DNA of 64,000 nt, from positions 1-64,000 of the forward strand of contig NZ_CDBY01000077.1 of the NCBI RefSeq assembly GCF_000820125.1. The letters are read 5' to 3'. The position numbers were made by a program, and so were the translations under genes. Positions 1-9,000 of the stretch are shown here, one piece after another (positions within the stretch are counted from its first letter, which is position 1; each line of letters begins with the position of its first letter). This DNA comes from Aeromonas simiae. GTDB taxonomy: Bacteria; Pseudomonadota; Gammaproteobacteria; Enterobacterales; Aeromonadaceae. The notes below the pieces were generated by a model. The model saw only the letters and a program-made list of their open reading frames with translations, was not told the origin of the DNA and did no database searches.

Positions 1-120
1 AAATCCGGCCCCCGCAACCACTTTCTGTTTATCTTCTCTTCCCCCCATTCATCCCTTGGCCTGCCCGCATCGTCGCCGTTATCATGGCGTACCTGTTACT
101 GCTCGATTGCTTGTACCTTC

Positions 121-1587
121 ATGCTCGATTTTCGCTTTTCTGCTCCCTCCATTGTGTTGCTTGATCGCGCGTCAGATGACGTAGCCGACGGTGGCGCCGA
201 GGCGGCCCTGCTGCTAGTGGCCGAGTCAGAGCGCCACGCCTTTTTCGATTCCCCTGCCGGGCGGCCGTTTGCCCTGGCCGAGCAGATTGCGGCTTCGCCG
301 CTCAGTTGTCGGCGCGACGGGCAATATCAATGGCTCTGCTTTATCGATCCCAAGGCGCCGGCGGCCGAACGCTATCGCCGCCTTCGCGAGGCGGTGGCCC
401 CGCTGGCCGCCCTGAAAAGTGGTGAGCTGGCGCTGCACCTGCATGGGTTTGTCGCCGATGAGGGGGCCACATTGGCCGAGGCGCTGCTGGGGGCCTTGCT
501 CAGTGCCCGGATCCCGATGCCCGGTTACCAGCGTGAGGCCAAGGGGCCGGCGCCACTGCATCGGGTGACCCTCTCGCCGGCCTATCCGTTACCGCTCGAT
601 CGCCTGTTGGCGGAGGTCGAGGGCAACGGGCTGGCCCGTTATTTGGCCGCCATGCCCTCCTCGGAGCTGGGGGCGGCCAGCTATCGCCAGCGGGTACGAG
701 CGCTGGCCGAGCAAGAGGGGTGGCAGTGGCAGGAGCTGGATGAAGTCGAGCTGGCCCGGCGCGGCGCCGGCGCCTTTCTGGCCGTGGCGAGCGGGGCAGA
801 GGCGGGGCAGGCTGCCATGGTGCGGCTGCGTTACCAGCCGCCGGGGGCCCGCCGCAAGCTGGCCCTGGTGGGCAAGGGGATCTGCCACGACTCGGGTGGG
901 TACAGCCTCAAGGTGGGGGGCGGCATGTATGGCATGCACCTCGACATGGGGGGCAGCGCCGTGGCGCTCGGCACCTTGCTTGCCATCAGCCGTGCCGGCC
1001 TGCCTGTCGAGGTGGAGTGCTGGCTGGCGATCGCCGAAAACCACATAGGGCCGCGAGCCTACCGCCCCGGCGATCTGGTGCGAGCCTATGACGGCACCAC
1101 CATTGAGGTGGTCGACACCGATGCCGAGGGGCGCATGGTGCTGGCCGATGCCCTGAGCATGGCAGCTGAAGGGGCGCCGGATCTGCTGATAGACTATGCC
1201 ACCCTGACCGGGGCCTGCAAGCGGGCGCTCGGCAGCCGCTACAGCGGCGCCTTCACCAATCGTCCCGCGTGGTTTTCTGAATTGATAGAGGCCGGACAGC
1301 AGGCCGGAGAGCGGATCTGGCCCTTCCCGCTCGACGAGGATTATGACGAGAGCCTCAAGAGCGAGTGGGCGGATCTGTTGCAGTGCGCCCCCGGCGCCTC
1401 GTGCGATCACATCGATGCCGCGCGCTTCTTGCAGCACTTCGTGCCCGCATCCATCCCCTGGCTGCACCTCGATCTCTCTGGCTTTCGCCACAAAGGTGGC
1501 CACGGGCTGGTGGCCAGCGAGATCACCGGCTTCGGGGTGCGCCTCACCTTGACCTTGCTGGCCCGCCAGCCGCTTTTATCCTGCTAA
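121..1587 (+). CDS. M17-family leucyl aminopeptidase-like peptidase
   Basis: Predicted cytosolic metalloaminopeptidase of the leucyl aminopeptidase (M17) family, which removes N-terminal residues using two metal ions. The 488-residue protein has a poorly conserved N-terminal half and a typical catalytic half: GKGICHDSGGYSLK (about residues 251-264), a metal-binding Asp in HLDMGG (about 275) and DTDAEGR (332-338), where classical family members read NTDAEGR. The Asn-to-Asp change and the His in the first motif separate it from PepA/PepB, so substrate preference is open. No clear Shine-Dalgarno lies before the ATG, so the start is less certain than the body. yjjG follows after 12 bases, so the two may be co-transcribed. 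Confidence 0.85.
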   Translation: MLDFRFSAPSIVLLDRASDDVADGGAEAALLLVAESERHAFFDSPAGRPFALAEQIAASPLSCRRDGQYQWLCFIDPKAPAAERYRRLREAVAPLAALKSGELALHLHGFVADEGATLAEALLGALLSARIPMPGYQREAKGPAPLHRVTLSPAYPLPLDRLLAEVEGNGLARYLAAMPSSELGAASYRQRVRALAEQEGWQWQELDEVELARRGAGAFLAVASGAEAGQAAMVRLRYQPPGARRKLALVGKGICHDSGGYSLKVGGGMYGMHLDMGGSAVALGTLLAISRAGLPVEVECWLAIAENHIGPRAYRPGDLVRAYDGTTIEVVDTDAEGRMVLADALSMAAEGAPDLLIDYATLTGACKRALGSRYSGAFTNRPAWFSELIEAGQQAGERIWPFPLDEDYDESLKSEWADLLQCAPGASCDHIDAARFLQHFVPASIPWLHLDLSGFRHKGGHGLVASEITGFGVRLTLTLLARQPLLSC

Positions 1588-1599
1588 CCGAGAAACAAG

Positions 1600-2277
1600 A
1601 TGTCTGCTACCGCCTACGATTGGGTGCTGTTCGATCTGGACGAGACCCTGTTTGATTTCCCGGCCCATGCGGCCCTGCTGGCCCTGCTCGAGCAGATTGG
1701 CCTGACCCCCAGCGAGCCACTGCTGCAAGAGTACAAGGAGACCAACCATCGTCTCTGGGAGCAGTTCAACGCCGGGGCCATCGACTCTTATACCTTGCAG
1801 AGCCGCCGTTTCATCGGCATCGGTGAGCAGGTGGCGCGTTGCCCACTCGAACTCAATAAACTGTTTTTGGAGCAGATCGTGGCTCTGAGCCGGCCCTTGG
1901 ATGGGGTGCTAGAGACCCTGACGCGTCTGCGTCGTCATGTGGGCATGGGGATCATCACCAACGGCTTTAGTGCGCCGCAGCGCGGCCGGCTGGCCCGTCA
2001 CGCGCTGGAGAGCTGGTTCTCGCCACTGGTTATCTCCGACGAAGTCGGGGTCGCCAAGCCGCGCGCTGCCATTTTCGAGCATGCCTTAAAGGCGCTGCCG
2101 GTGCGCGATCCCGCTCGGGTGCTGATGGTGGGGGACAACCCGCAGACCGATATCGGCGGCGCGGCCGCCGCCGGACTGGCCACCTGCTGGTTCGATCCCC
2201 ACTTCAGTGAGGCCGAGTGCCATCCGACCCACCGCATCCACCACTTCAGCCAGCTTGAGACGATTGTTCTCGGCTAA
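1600..2277 (+). CDS. yjjG: HAD pyrimidine 5'-nucleotidase YjjG
   Basis: HAD-superfamily house-cleaning nucleotidase; the family dephosphorylates dUMP, dTMP and related or non-canonical pyrimidine monophosphates. The 225-residue length matches E. coli YjjG. Visible motifs are the nucleophile motif FDLDETL (Asp12 and Asp14), the ITNGF motif II, the motif III lysine in VAKPRAAIFEHAL, and the acidic motif IV in MVGDNPQTDIGGA. It starts 12 bases after the aminopeptidase gene and ends before a strong bidirectional terminator. The N-terminal cap segment with LLQEYKETNHRLWEQF is typical of the YjjG/YfnB subgroup. Confidence 0.88.
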   Translation: MSATAYDWVLFDLDETLFDFPAHAALLALLEQIGLTPSEPLLQEYKETNHRLWEQFNAGAIDSYTLQSRRFIGIGEQVARCPLELNKLFLEQIVALSRPLDGVLETLTRLRRHVGMGIITNGFSAPQRGRLARHALESWFSPLVISDEVGVAKPRAAIFEHALKALPVRDPARVLMVGDNPQTDIGGAAAAGLATCWFDPHFSEAECHPTHRIHHFSQLETIVLG

Positions 2278-2300
2278 GGTGATGCGCTCTCTTGGGTAAT

Positions 2301-2328
2301 AAAAAGGCAGCCTGCGGGCTGCCTTTTC
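2301..2328. terminator. Bidirectional terminator between yjjG and the M20 gene
   Basis: GC-rich hairpin (AAGGCAGCC / GGCTGCCTT, 3-base loop) flanked by A-run and T-run on opposite sides. It lies between two convergent genes and can serve both. Confidence 0.8.
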
Positions 2329-2342
2329 ATGGATGACGGCGG

Positions 2343-3599
2343 CTAGCGGGCCAGGCGCGCGTGTACCCAGCTTTCGAGCAGATCCACCCCCTTGAGCATC
2401 ACCGGCTCATCGAAGTCGAAGGCGCCGTGATGGTGCGGCGCGGCCAGATCGGCGCCCAGCACCAGATAGGCCGCTTCCCCCCCTTGCTGCTGCACCTGGG
2501 CGATGAGAAAACCGGCGTCCTCGCTGGCCCCGAAGCGGCGGCTCTGGATGGTGGTTAGCCCTTGCGTCTCGGCCAGGTGGGTCAGCTCACTGAGCAGGGT
2601 GGGGCTGTTATCCAGGCCGATGGCCTCACCCTGGCGCAGGATGCGGAAGGTGACGCCATAGGTCGATGCCGCCCCTTCCACGATGCGCTGCACCTGGGCA
2701 AACATGTAGTCGTTGAGGGCGGCATCGGCGCCGCGGGTCTCTCCCTTTAGCTCGGCATGGGCCGGGATCACATTGCGACCGCTGCCGGCTTGCAGTTGCC
2801 CCACGTTGATCCGGGTCATGCCGTCGCGATGGCGGGGAATGCCGAGCAGCGCCGTGGTGGCCATACAGGCAGCGGCCAGGGCATTGGCTCCGGAATTGGG
2901 CTCGAGGCCGGCATGGGCGGGGGTACCCATGAAGTGCACATCGAACTTGGTGGAGCAGAGAAAATCGGTCGGGTTGATCACCAGCTCGCCGCTGCCGGCA
3001 TGAATGCCGATGTGCAGTGAGAGCAGGGCATCCACGTCGGCCAGTGCGCCGCCCGCTGCCAGCGCCTTGCCGCCACGGCAACCCTCTTCGGCAGGCTGGA
3101 AGAAGAGCTTGATGCGGCCACACAGCCGATCGCGGGCCGGCGCCAGCCGGCGAGCCAGCTCAAGGCCGATGGCGGTATGACCATCGTGGGCGCAGGCGTG
3201 CATCCAGCCGCTATTACAGGAGGCAAATCCCTCCTTGGCGGGGAGGTGTTCGCCGTGCTGGCTCTCTTCTACCTCGACCGCATCGATATCGAAGCGAAAG
3301 GCGAGGGTGGGGCCGGGGCGCCCGGTATCGAGCACTCCCATCAGGCCGGTGAGTTCATCGATCTGCGCCAGCCAGCCGGGATCGGCCCCCTGTTGCAGGG
3401 CGCGAGCCTTCTCGGCTGCGACGTCGATCTCGCGCCCCATGACCAGCGAGCTGGCCAGCAAGGCGTCACCCAGTACGACGTCGAAGCCGAGACTGCTCAG
3501 ATGGTTGGCGATAAGGCTGGTGGTACGGAACTCTTTCCAGGCGGCTTCCGGGTATTGGTGCAGGTCGCGGCGCCACTGGATCAGGTTTGCAAGGCTCAT
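2343..3599 (-). CDS. M20-family amidohydrolase (AbgA-like)
   Basis: Zinc-dependent amidohydrolase of the M20D peptidase group, the family that includes aminobenzoyl-glutamate hydrolase subunit A and N-acyl amino acid hydrolases. The 418-residue protein opens with the typical WRRDLHQYPE segment. It carries the first metal cluster in ACAHDGHTA (Cys136, His138, Asp139, His141), the catalytic Glu pair in FQPAEEGCRGG (171-172) and a dimerisation domain starting around FDVHFMGTPAHAG. The length and the insertion after residue 45 resemble AbgA more than hippurate hydrolases, but no AbgB or AbgT neighbour is present, so p-aminobenzoyl-glutamate as substrate is only a guess. It is a single-gene unit ending at the shared terminator. 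Confidence 0.82.
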   Translation of the reverse strand: MSLANLIQWRRDLHQYPEAAWKEFRTTSLIANHLSSLGFDVVLGDALLASSLVMGREIDVAAEKARALQQGADPGWLAQIDELTGLMGVLDTGRPGPTLAFRFDIDAVEVEESQHGEHLPAKEGFASCNSGWMHACAHDGHTAIGLELARRLAPARDRLCGRIKLFFQPAEEGCRGGKALAAGGALADVDALLSLHIGIHAGSGELVINPTDFLCSTKFDVHFMGTPAHAGLEPNSGANALAAACMATTALLGIPRHRDGMTRINVGQLQAGSGRNVIPAHAELKGETRGADAALNDYMFAQVQRIVEGAASTYGVTFRILRQGEAIGLDNSPTLLSELTHLAETQGLTTIQSRRFGASEDAGFLIAQVQQQGGEAAYLVLGADLAAPHHHGAFDFDEPVMLKGVDLLESWVHARLAR

Positions 3600-3769
3600 G
3601 CTCGGCTTCCTTGTTGCTCGGACTGCCGGCTATTGTGCCCGTTTGAGGCGATCGGGCAAGAAAAAACAGAAAAGGGAGCACGAGGCTCCCAAGGTGTGGC
3701 TGCGGAGGATGACGAGCGCAGCACACAAATACATCACAGGTGTTGCATTTTATGGTCTTGCGCCATAAA

Positions 3770-3824
3770 GAGGAAAGGAGTGCCAGTTTGTGTAGGATTT
3801 TACTGGCTAACTGTGCCTTTCCTC
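3770..3824 (-). terminator. Two-part inverted repeat, likely terminator of the small-peptide transcript
   Basis: Outer arms GAGGAAAGG (3770-3778) and CCTTTCCTC (3816-3824) are perfectly complementary. Inner arms GCCAGT (3782-3787) and ACTGGC (3802-3807) are also complementary. Read on the minus strand the structure is followed by a short T-rich stretch, as expected for a terminator or a structured 3' end of the transcript that would start near 3991. Confidence 0.5.
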
Positions 3825-3879
3825 GAGGGGTGGCATACTACTTAATGCTGATGTGAACGGGCAAAGTAGTTGAAATCAA

Positions 3880-3963
3880 TCACATTTGTGCGATTGAGGG
3901 AATGGATGTCGCGACCAGCGCAAAGAAAACGGTAAACACCGCAGTCACAATGAATTCTTTCAT
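3880..3963 (-). CDS. Putative 27-residue hydrophobic peptide
   Basis: A short reading frame starting MKEFIVTAVF and ending SIAQM, almost wholly hydrophobic over residues 4-22, so it could be a single membrane-spanning peptide; alternatively it resembles a bare signal peptide. Support comes from context. A good Shine-Dalgarno (GAGGGAG) sits 6 bases before the ATG, a promoter-like TTGCAA-16-TATGAT lies upstream (3998-4025), and a structured hairpin lies downstream (3770-3824). Together these form a self-contained unit about 220 bases long, divergent from the LuxR-type gene. Size and character recall small membrane proteins and type I toxins, but no antisense RNA was identified. I do not recognise the sequence. 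Confidence 0.4.
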   Translation of the reverse strand: MKEFIVTAVFTVFFALVATSIPSIAQM

Positions 3964-3997
3964 GATGCTCTCCCTCATCTGTCACAATATGATGCAT

Positions 3998-4025
3998 ATC
4001 ATAACATTCTCTGTACGTATTGCAA
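3998..4025 (-). promoter_or_regulatory. Candidate sigma-70 promoter for the small peptide
   Basis: Minus-strand TTGCAA (4020-4025), 16-base spacer and TATGAT (3998-4003). It predicts a start near 3991 and a leader of roughly 28 bases before the peptide ATG at 3963. Confidence 0.4.
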
Positions 4026-4356
4026 CCACCCACTATGCGTAGATGTGTGTTTTTGCTGGTAAGTGAAAGAAATTGCTTCGAAGTCTTCATTTTTATCTGT
4101 TTTCTCTGGTGGTCATCGCCTGAAAATGAGCCGAAAAGGGGAAATGCGCTCCCCTTCACCTGGGGTGAGCACCCGCGATGAATATCAGCGCTTCCTTATG
4201 TAAAAAGAGATCCATGTAAAGAAGTGTTTACCATGTGACGATTGTCATCAGGAAGACTTTCCGTCAGCAGAAAATCTATTTCCGGAACTTTCTCTTCTCA
4301 CAGATTTAACATGCGGGTAGTATCGTCGGACAAAGAATAATAAAAGGGAGTTCAGG

Positions 4357-5427
4357 GTGTTAAACATAGCGCAGCCGCGCCCGTCACCGTATTTAGAACA
4401 GTTGTACGAGTGCGGTATTAATGACTCGGATATCAATTTGGTTGTGGAGGGAATGCGCCACGACTCTGGTAGCCTGCTCTCATTGATTTTGTTACGGGAT
4501 GAAGAGAAAAACTTTGGTGTTCGTCTATTTTCCAGTGGCTTGAGTGATGCGCAGCAGAATTATTATCTGCAACATCATCGTCAAGATATCTGGTTCAATC
4601 ACTACCTGGAGAAGGGGTGCAAGGGGGTGGTGAAGGCGGAGACCCTGAGCCAGCGGGCCGGACTGCTGGCCGGCTTCGGGGCGCGTTTTGCCATTGGCGG
4701 TGTTTGTCAGGTTCGGGGTTATGGTGTCAGCAGCGTCAGTTGCTATCGCGATCAGAGCCAGTCCGATTTTAATGACCAAGATATCCAATATTGGGATAGT
4801 CTCTATTTTGGGTTAGCTGCCTGGAGTCGCCATTACTGGAATCTGGTTGGGTTGGAATCACAAAATTATCAATTGCAGCAATTGGTCAGACACCATGGAA
4901 AAGCGGTGGCGATCATTGATGACAAAGGAGCGATTTATTATTCCAATGCGGCATTCAACCGGGTTGCTGATGAGAATCAGGAGCTGCGCATGACGCAGGG
5001 AATATTCTCATTTTATGGAAAAGAGCAGCAGCGTTACTTTAGAGACTTATTAAATAAGTTTGCATATCTTCAGTCAGGAGCTTGCATATATATGCCAGTC
5101 TCCCGCACCGGTGGATTGCGTCCCTTGCTGCTGCAAGCCACTCTGATGAATGGCCTGCGTAATAGCGAGCGTTTCATCGAGTTGGTATTGCGGGATCCTG
5201 AGCACGCCTTCACCCCCAACATAGAGGCACTTTCCAATATCTATCCCCTGACCAGTGGGGAAAAGGAGCTGCTGTTGCTGCTGAGCAAGGGGTATAGCAG
5301 CGGGGATATCGCCGATATGCGCCGGGTCAAGGTGGAGACGGTGCGCTCGACGCTCAAGAGTGTCTTCAAGAAAACCGACTGCCACAGTCAGAGCGAGCTA
5401 CTGCTGCTGCTGCAATCCATCTCCTGA
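4357..5427 (+). CDS. LuxR-type transcriptional regulator with PAS-like middle domain
   Basis: 356-residue DNA-binding regulator. The C-terminal 60 residues (about 297-350) form a LuxR/GerE helix-turn-helix: LTSGEKELLLLLSKGYSSGDIA followed by VKVETVRSTLKSVFKKTDC. Residues about 175-280 resemble a PAS fold (AIIDDKGAIYYSNAAF). The N-terminal part does not show the conserved Trp/Tyr/Asp set of acyl-homoserine-lactone binding domains, so it is probably not a quorum-sensing receptor. The start is GTG at 4357 behind AAAGGGAG. The 5' half is AT-richer than the neighbouring genes. It is divergent from the putative small peptide, which it might regulate; the true signal and targets are unknown. Confidence 0.75.
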   Translation: MLNIAQPRPSPYLEQLYECGINDSDINLVVEGMRHDSGSLLSLILLRDEEKNFGVRLFSSGLSDAQQNYYLQHHRQDIWFNHYLEKGCKGVVKAETLSQRAGLLAGFGARFAIGGVCQVRGYGVSSVSCYRDQSQSDFNDQDIQYWDSLYFGLAAWSRHYWNLVGLESQNYQLQQLVRHHGKAVAIIDDKGAIYYSNAAFNRVADENQELRMTQGIFSFYGKEQQRYFRDLLNKFAYLQSGACIYMPVSRTGGLRPLLLQATLMNGLRNSERFIELVLRDPEHAFTPNIEALSNIYPLTSGEKELLLLLSKGYSSGDIADMRRVKVETVRSTLKSVFKKTDCHSQSELLLLLQSIS

Positions 5428-5492
5428 GGGGACGACTGGCTACACTGAGGTGGAGTCAGTCGTGCCGGCGCAGGGGCGCCCAGGGGGAGAGA

Positions 5493-5912
5493 ATGTACTC
5501 ATTGAAGGTTCGGGACTACATGCTGGAGCGGGCCGTGACGCTGTCACCGGACATGACGGTACCGGCGGCGGTGGAGAAGTTTCTGCATAGCAACCAGTTG
5601 GGCGGCCCCGTGGTCGACGGCGCCGGACAGGTGCTGGGGTGGGTGTCGGAGCAAGACTGCCTCGGTGCCATGCTGGAAGAGGCTTATCACTGCGAGCAGG
5701 TCGCGCTGGTGCGCGATGTGATGCGCCGCGAGGTGCTGAGCGTCACGCCCGACACCTCCATCATTGAGGTGGCCAGCATGATGCGGGGACAAAAGCCCAA
5801 GATCTATCCGGTATTGGAGGAGGGGAAGCTGGTCGGTGTCATTAACCGTCATATGGTGCTGCGGGCCATCAGCCGGCAGTTACAAGGCTGCTTTGAGCAC
5901 CACCCGGCCTGA
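5493..5912 (+). CDS. CBS-domain pair protein
   Basis: 139-residue stand-alone protein made of two CBS modules, roughly residues 8-62 (VRDYMLERAVTLSPDMTV... GWVSEQD) and 72-130 (VRDVMRREVLSVTPDTSI... GVINRHMVLRAI). Such Bateman modules bind adenosine nucleotides and act as energy or ligand sensors for a partner. No enzymatic domain is attached. The start at 5493 follows GGGGGAGAG. It stands 65 bases downstream of the LuxR-type gene and ends before a hairpin terminator, so it may be transcribed with that gene or alone. The partner protein is unknown. Confidence 0.85.
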   Translation: MYSLKVRDYMLERAVTLSPDMTVPAAVEKFLHSNQLGGPVVDGAGQVLGWVSEQDCLGAMLEEAYHCEQVALVRDVMRREVLSVTPDTSIIEVASMMRGQKPKIYPVLEEGKLVGVINRHMVLRAISRQLQGCFEHHPA

Positions 5913-5930
5913 TGGCCGCATGATTTGCTA

Positions 5931-5951
5931 AGGGCGCCCATGGCGCCCTTT
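5931..5951 (+). terminator. Terminator after the CBS gene
   Basis: Hairpin AGGGCGCC / GGCGCCCT with a 3-base loop followed by TTTG. Confidence 0.65.
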
Positions 5952-6089
5952 GTATTGGGAATGCCTTGCACCGAGCGGGCGCTCTCTTTAGGATCGCTGC
6001 CAACTTTCTTGTTTTGTTCGCCGAGCACGGCCCGATGGGCGGCTTGGGAAGCATGAATCACTCTCAGACTACTGATCAGGAATTGTCCC

Positions 6090-9000
6090 TTGTCTCTCTC
6101 TCTTCCTGCCCTGCGGGCGCGCCTTGCCCATTGCATGAACCTCGATGCCCGCCAGTTGGCCAAGCGCCTGCACGGGGCGGCCAAGCTGCCCGCCGCCAAA
6201 CAGGAGGCCGTACTGGCCACCATCGACGGTGATCTGCGTCTGGCGCAGGCGCGCCTGATCAGCCGGCAAGCCGGCGTCCCCGCCGTGACGTATCCCGACA
6301 ACCTGCCGGTGAGTCAGAAGGCGGCCGAGATTGCTGCCGCCATCAGCCAAAGCCAGGTGGTGATCATCGCCGGTGAAACCGGCTCGGGAAAAACCACCCA
6401 GATCCCCAAGATCTGCCTTGCGTTAGGGCGAGGGGTGAAGGGGCTCATCGGTCATACCCAGCCGCGGCGGTTGGCGGCGCGTACCGTGGCGGCGCGCATC
6501 GCCGAAGAGATGCACTCCGAGCTCGGCCAGTACGTGGGCTACAAGGTGCGCTTTACCGATCAGGTGAGCGAGCAGACCCACATCAAGCTGATGACCGACG
6601 GGATCTTGCTCGCCGAGATCCAAAACGATCGGCTGCTGACCCAGTACGACACCCTCATCATCGATGAGGCCCACGAGCGCAGCCTCAACATCGACTTCAT
6701 CCTGGGCTATCTCAAGGAGCTGTTGCCGCGCCGCCCGGATCTCAAGGTGATCATCACCTCGGCCACCATCGATCCGGAGCGCTTCTCCCGTCACTTTGGC
6801 AAGGCGCCCATCATCGAGGTATCGGGGCGCACCTACCCGGTGGAGGTGCGCTACCGCCCGCTGACCGACGGGGCGGACGATCGCGATGAGTTGCAGGGGA
6901 TCTTCGATGCCGTCGAGGAGCTCAGCCACGAGGGGCTCGGCGATATCCTGGTCTTCATGAACGGGGAGCGGGAAATTCGTGACACCGCCGATGGGCTGCG
7001 CAAGCTCAACCTGCGCGACACCGAGGTGCTGCCCCTCTACGCGCGTCTGTCCAACGCCGAGCAAAATAAGGTGTTCCAACCCCATGCCGGGCGGCGCATC
7101 GTGCTCGCCACCAACGTGGCGGAGACCTCGCTCACCGTGCCCGGCATCCGTTACGTGATCGATCCCGGCACCGCGCGCATCAGCCGCTACTCCTGGCGCA
7201 CCAAGGTGCAGCGGCTGCCCATCGAGCCCATCTCCCAGGCCAGCGCCAACCAGCGTAAGGGGCGCTGTGGCCGGGTCGCCGACGGGATCTGCATCCGCCT
7301 CTACTCCGAGGAGGACTTCAACGGCCGTCCGGCCTTTACCGATCCCGAGATCCTGCGCACCAACCTGGCCTCGGTCATCTTGCAGATGCTCTCTCTCGGG
7401 TTGGGTGACATGGAAGCCTTCCCATTTGTCGAGCCGCCAGAGTCGCGCCACATCAAGGACGGCCTGAGCCTGCTGGCCGAACTGGGGGCGGTGGAGACGC
7501 GCCGTGGCCGCCATGGGCAAAGCGAACTCAAACTGACCGAAACTGGCCGCCAGCTGTCGCGTTTGCCGCTTGATCCTCGCCTCGCTCGCATGGTGATCAC
7601 GGCGGCCGCCACTGGGTGCCTCAAGGAGATGATGGTGATCACGGCCGCCCTGAGTATCCAAGATCCGCGCGAGCGGCCGATGGAGAAAAAGCAGGCCGCC
7701 GATGAGCAGCATCGCCGCTTCGATGACAAGGAGTCGGATTTTCTCGCCTTCCTTAACCTGTGGAACTACCTGCAAGAGCAGCAAGATGCCCTGTCGAGCA
7801 ACGCCTTTCGCCGCCAGTGCCAGAAGGAGTTCCTCTCTTACCTGCGGGTGCGCGAGTGGCAGGATATCCACTTTCAGTTGCGCCAGAGCGTCAAGGAGCT
7901 GGGGTTTAAGAGCAACAGCCAGGAGGCGGACTACAAGAGTATCCATTGCGCCATTCTCACCGGCCTGCTCAGCCACATCGGCAACAAGGATCTGGAAAAA
8001 TCGGAGTTTATGGGGGCGCGCAATGCCCGCTTCCATCTCTTCCCGGCGTCGGGGCTCTTCAAAAAGCCGCCCAAGTGGGTGATGGCCGCCGAGCTGGTCG
8101 AGACCTCGCGCCTTTACGCCCGAGTGAACGCCCGCATCGAGCCCGAGTGGGTCGAGCCACTGGCCGGCCACCTCATCAAGCTGCACCACAGCGAGCCCCA
8201 CTGGTCGAAAAAGCAAGGCGCCGTGATGGCCAGCGAGAAGGTGACCCTGTTTGGCCTCACCCTGGTAGCGGAGCGGCCGGTCAACTACAGCCGCATCGAT
8301 CCGGCCCTGTGCCGCGAGCTGTTTATCCGTCACGCCCTGGTGGAGGGGGATTTTGAGACCCGCCACCGCTTCTTTGCCGAGAATCGCAAGCTGCTGGCCG
8401 AGGTGGAGGCGCTCGAGCACAAGTCGCGCCGGCGCGACATCCTGGTCGATGACGAGGATCTGTTCCGTTTCTACGAGGCGCGCATCCCCGAAGAGGTCAT
8501 CTCTGCCCGCCATTTCGACAAGTGGTGGAAAGAGGCGCAAAAAGAGGACCCCGAGCGGCTCAACTTCGAGCGCGAGATGCTGATGAAGGGCGATGCCGCC
8601 CACGTGAGCGAGTTCGATTACCCCAACTTCTGGCAGCAGGGGCGGCTCAAGCTCAAGCTGAGCTACCAGTTTGAGCCGGGGGAGGAGGCCGACGGCGTCA
8701 CCCTGCACATTCCGCTGCCGCTGCTCAACCAGGTCGAGCCGGTGGGGTTTGAGTGGCAGATCCCGGGTCTGCGCCAAGAGCTGCTGATTGCCCTGATCAA
8801 ATCCCTGCCCAAGCCGGTGCGCAAGAACTTCGTGCCGGCCCCTAACTATGCCGAGGCGCTGATGGCCACCATCCAGCCCGAGCAAGGCCCGCTACTCGAT
8901 GAGATAGAGCGCCATCTCAAGCGCATGACCGGCGTGACCGTGGCTCGCGAGGCGTGGGATTGGAATGGGGTGCCCGATCACCTGAAACTCACCTTCCGGG

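Larger units (their letters stand above)
3600..4356. other. 757-base intergenic region, AT-richer than flanks
   Basis: No gene of ordinary size is convincing here. The stretch holds a small hairpin near 3675-3691 (GGGAGC / GCTCCC), the structured inverted repeat at 3770-3824, a candidate 27-codon hydrophobic peptide on the minus strand at 3880-3963 with its own promoter-like sequence, and then the leader of the LuxR-type gene. A 105-codon minus-strand frame (3842-4159) overlaps the small peptide but lacks a good ribosome binding site. A weak CRP-like sequence, TGTGA-N6-TCATC, begins at 4234. Confidence 0.6.

Noticed and set aside
3842..4159. 105-codon minus-strand frame containing an internal Met start and a Gly-Gly followed by several Cys, superficially like a bacteriocin precursor
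   Set aside because: No good ribosome binding site, no transport or immunity genes nearby, and its second half is out of frame with the better supported 27-codon peptide. The Gly-Gly alone is not evidence.
4234..4250. CRP binding site upstream of the LuxR-type gene
   Set aside because: Only one half-site (TGTGA) is good; the other half has just three of five consensus bases.
6423..8885. 820-codon open frame on the minus strand within hrpA
   Set aside because: Antisense shadow of a long GC-rich gene; its protein is low-complexity His/Leu/Gly-rich with no domain.
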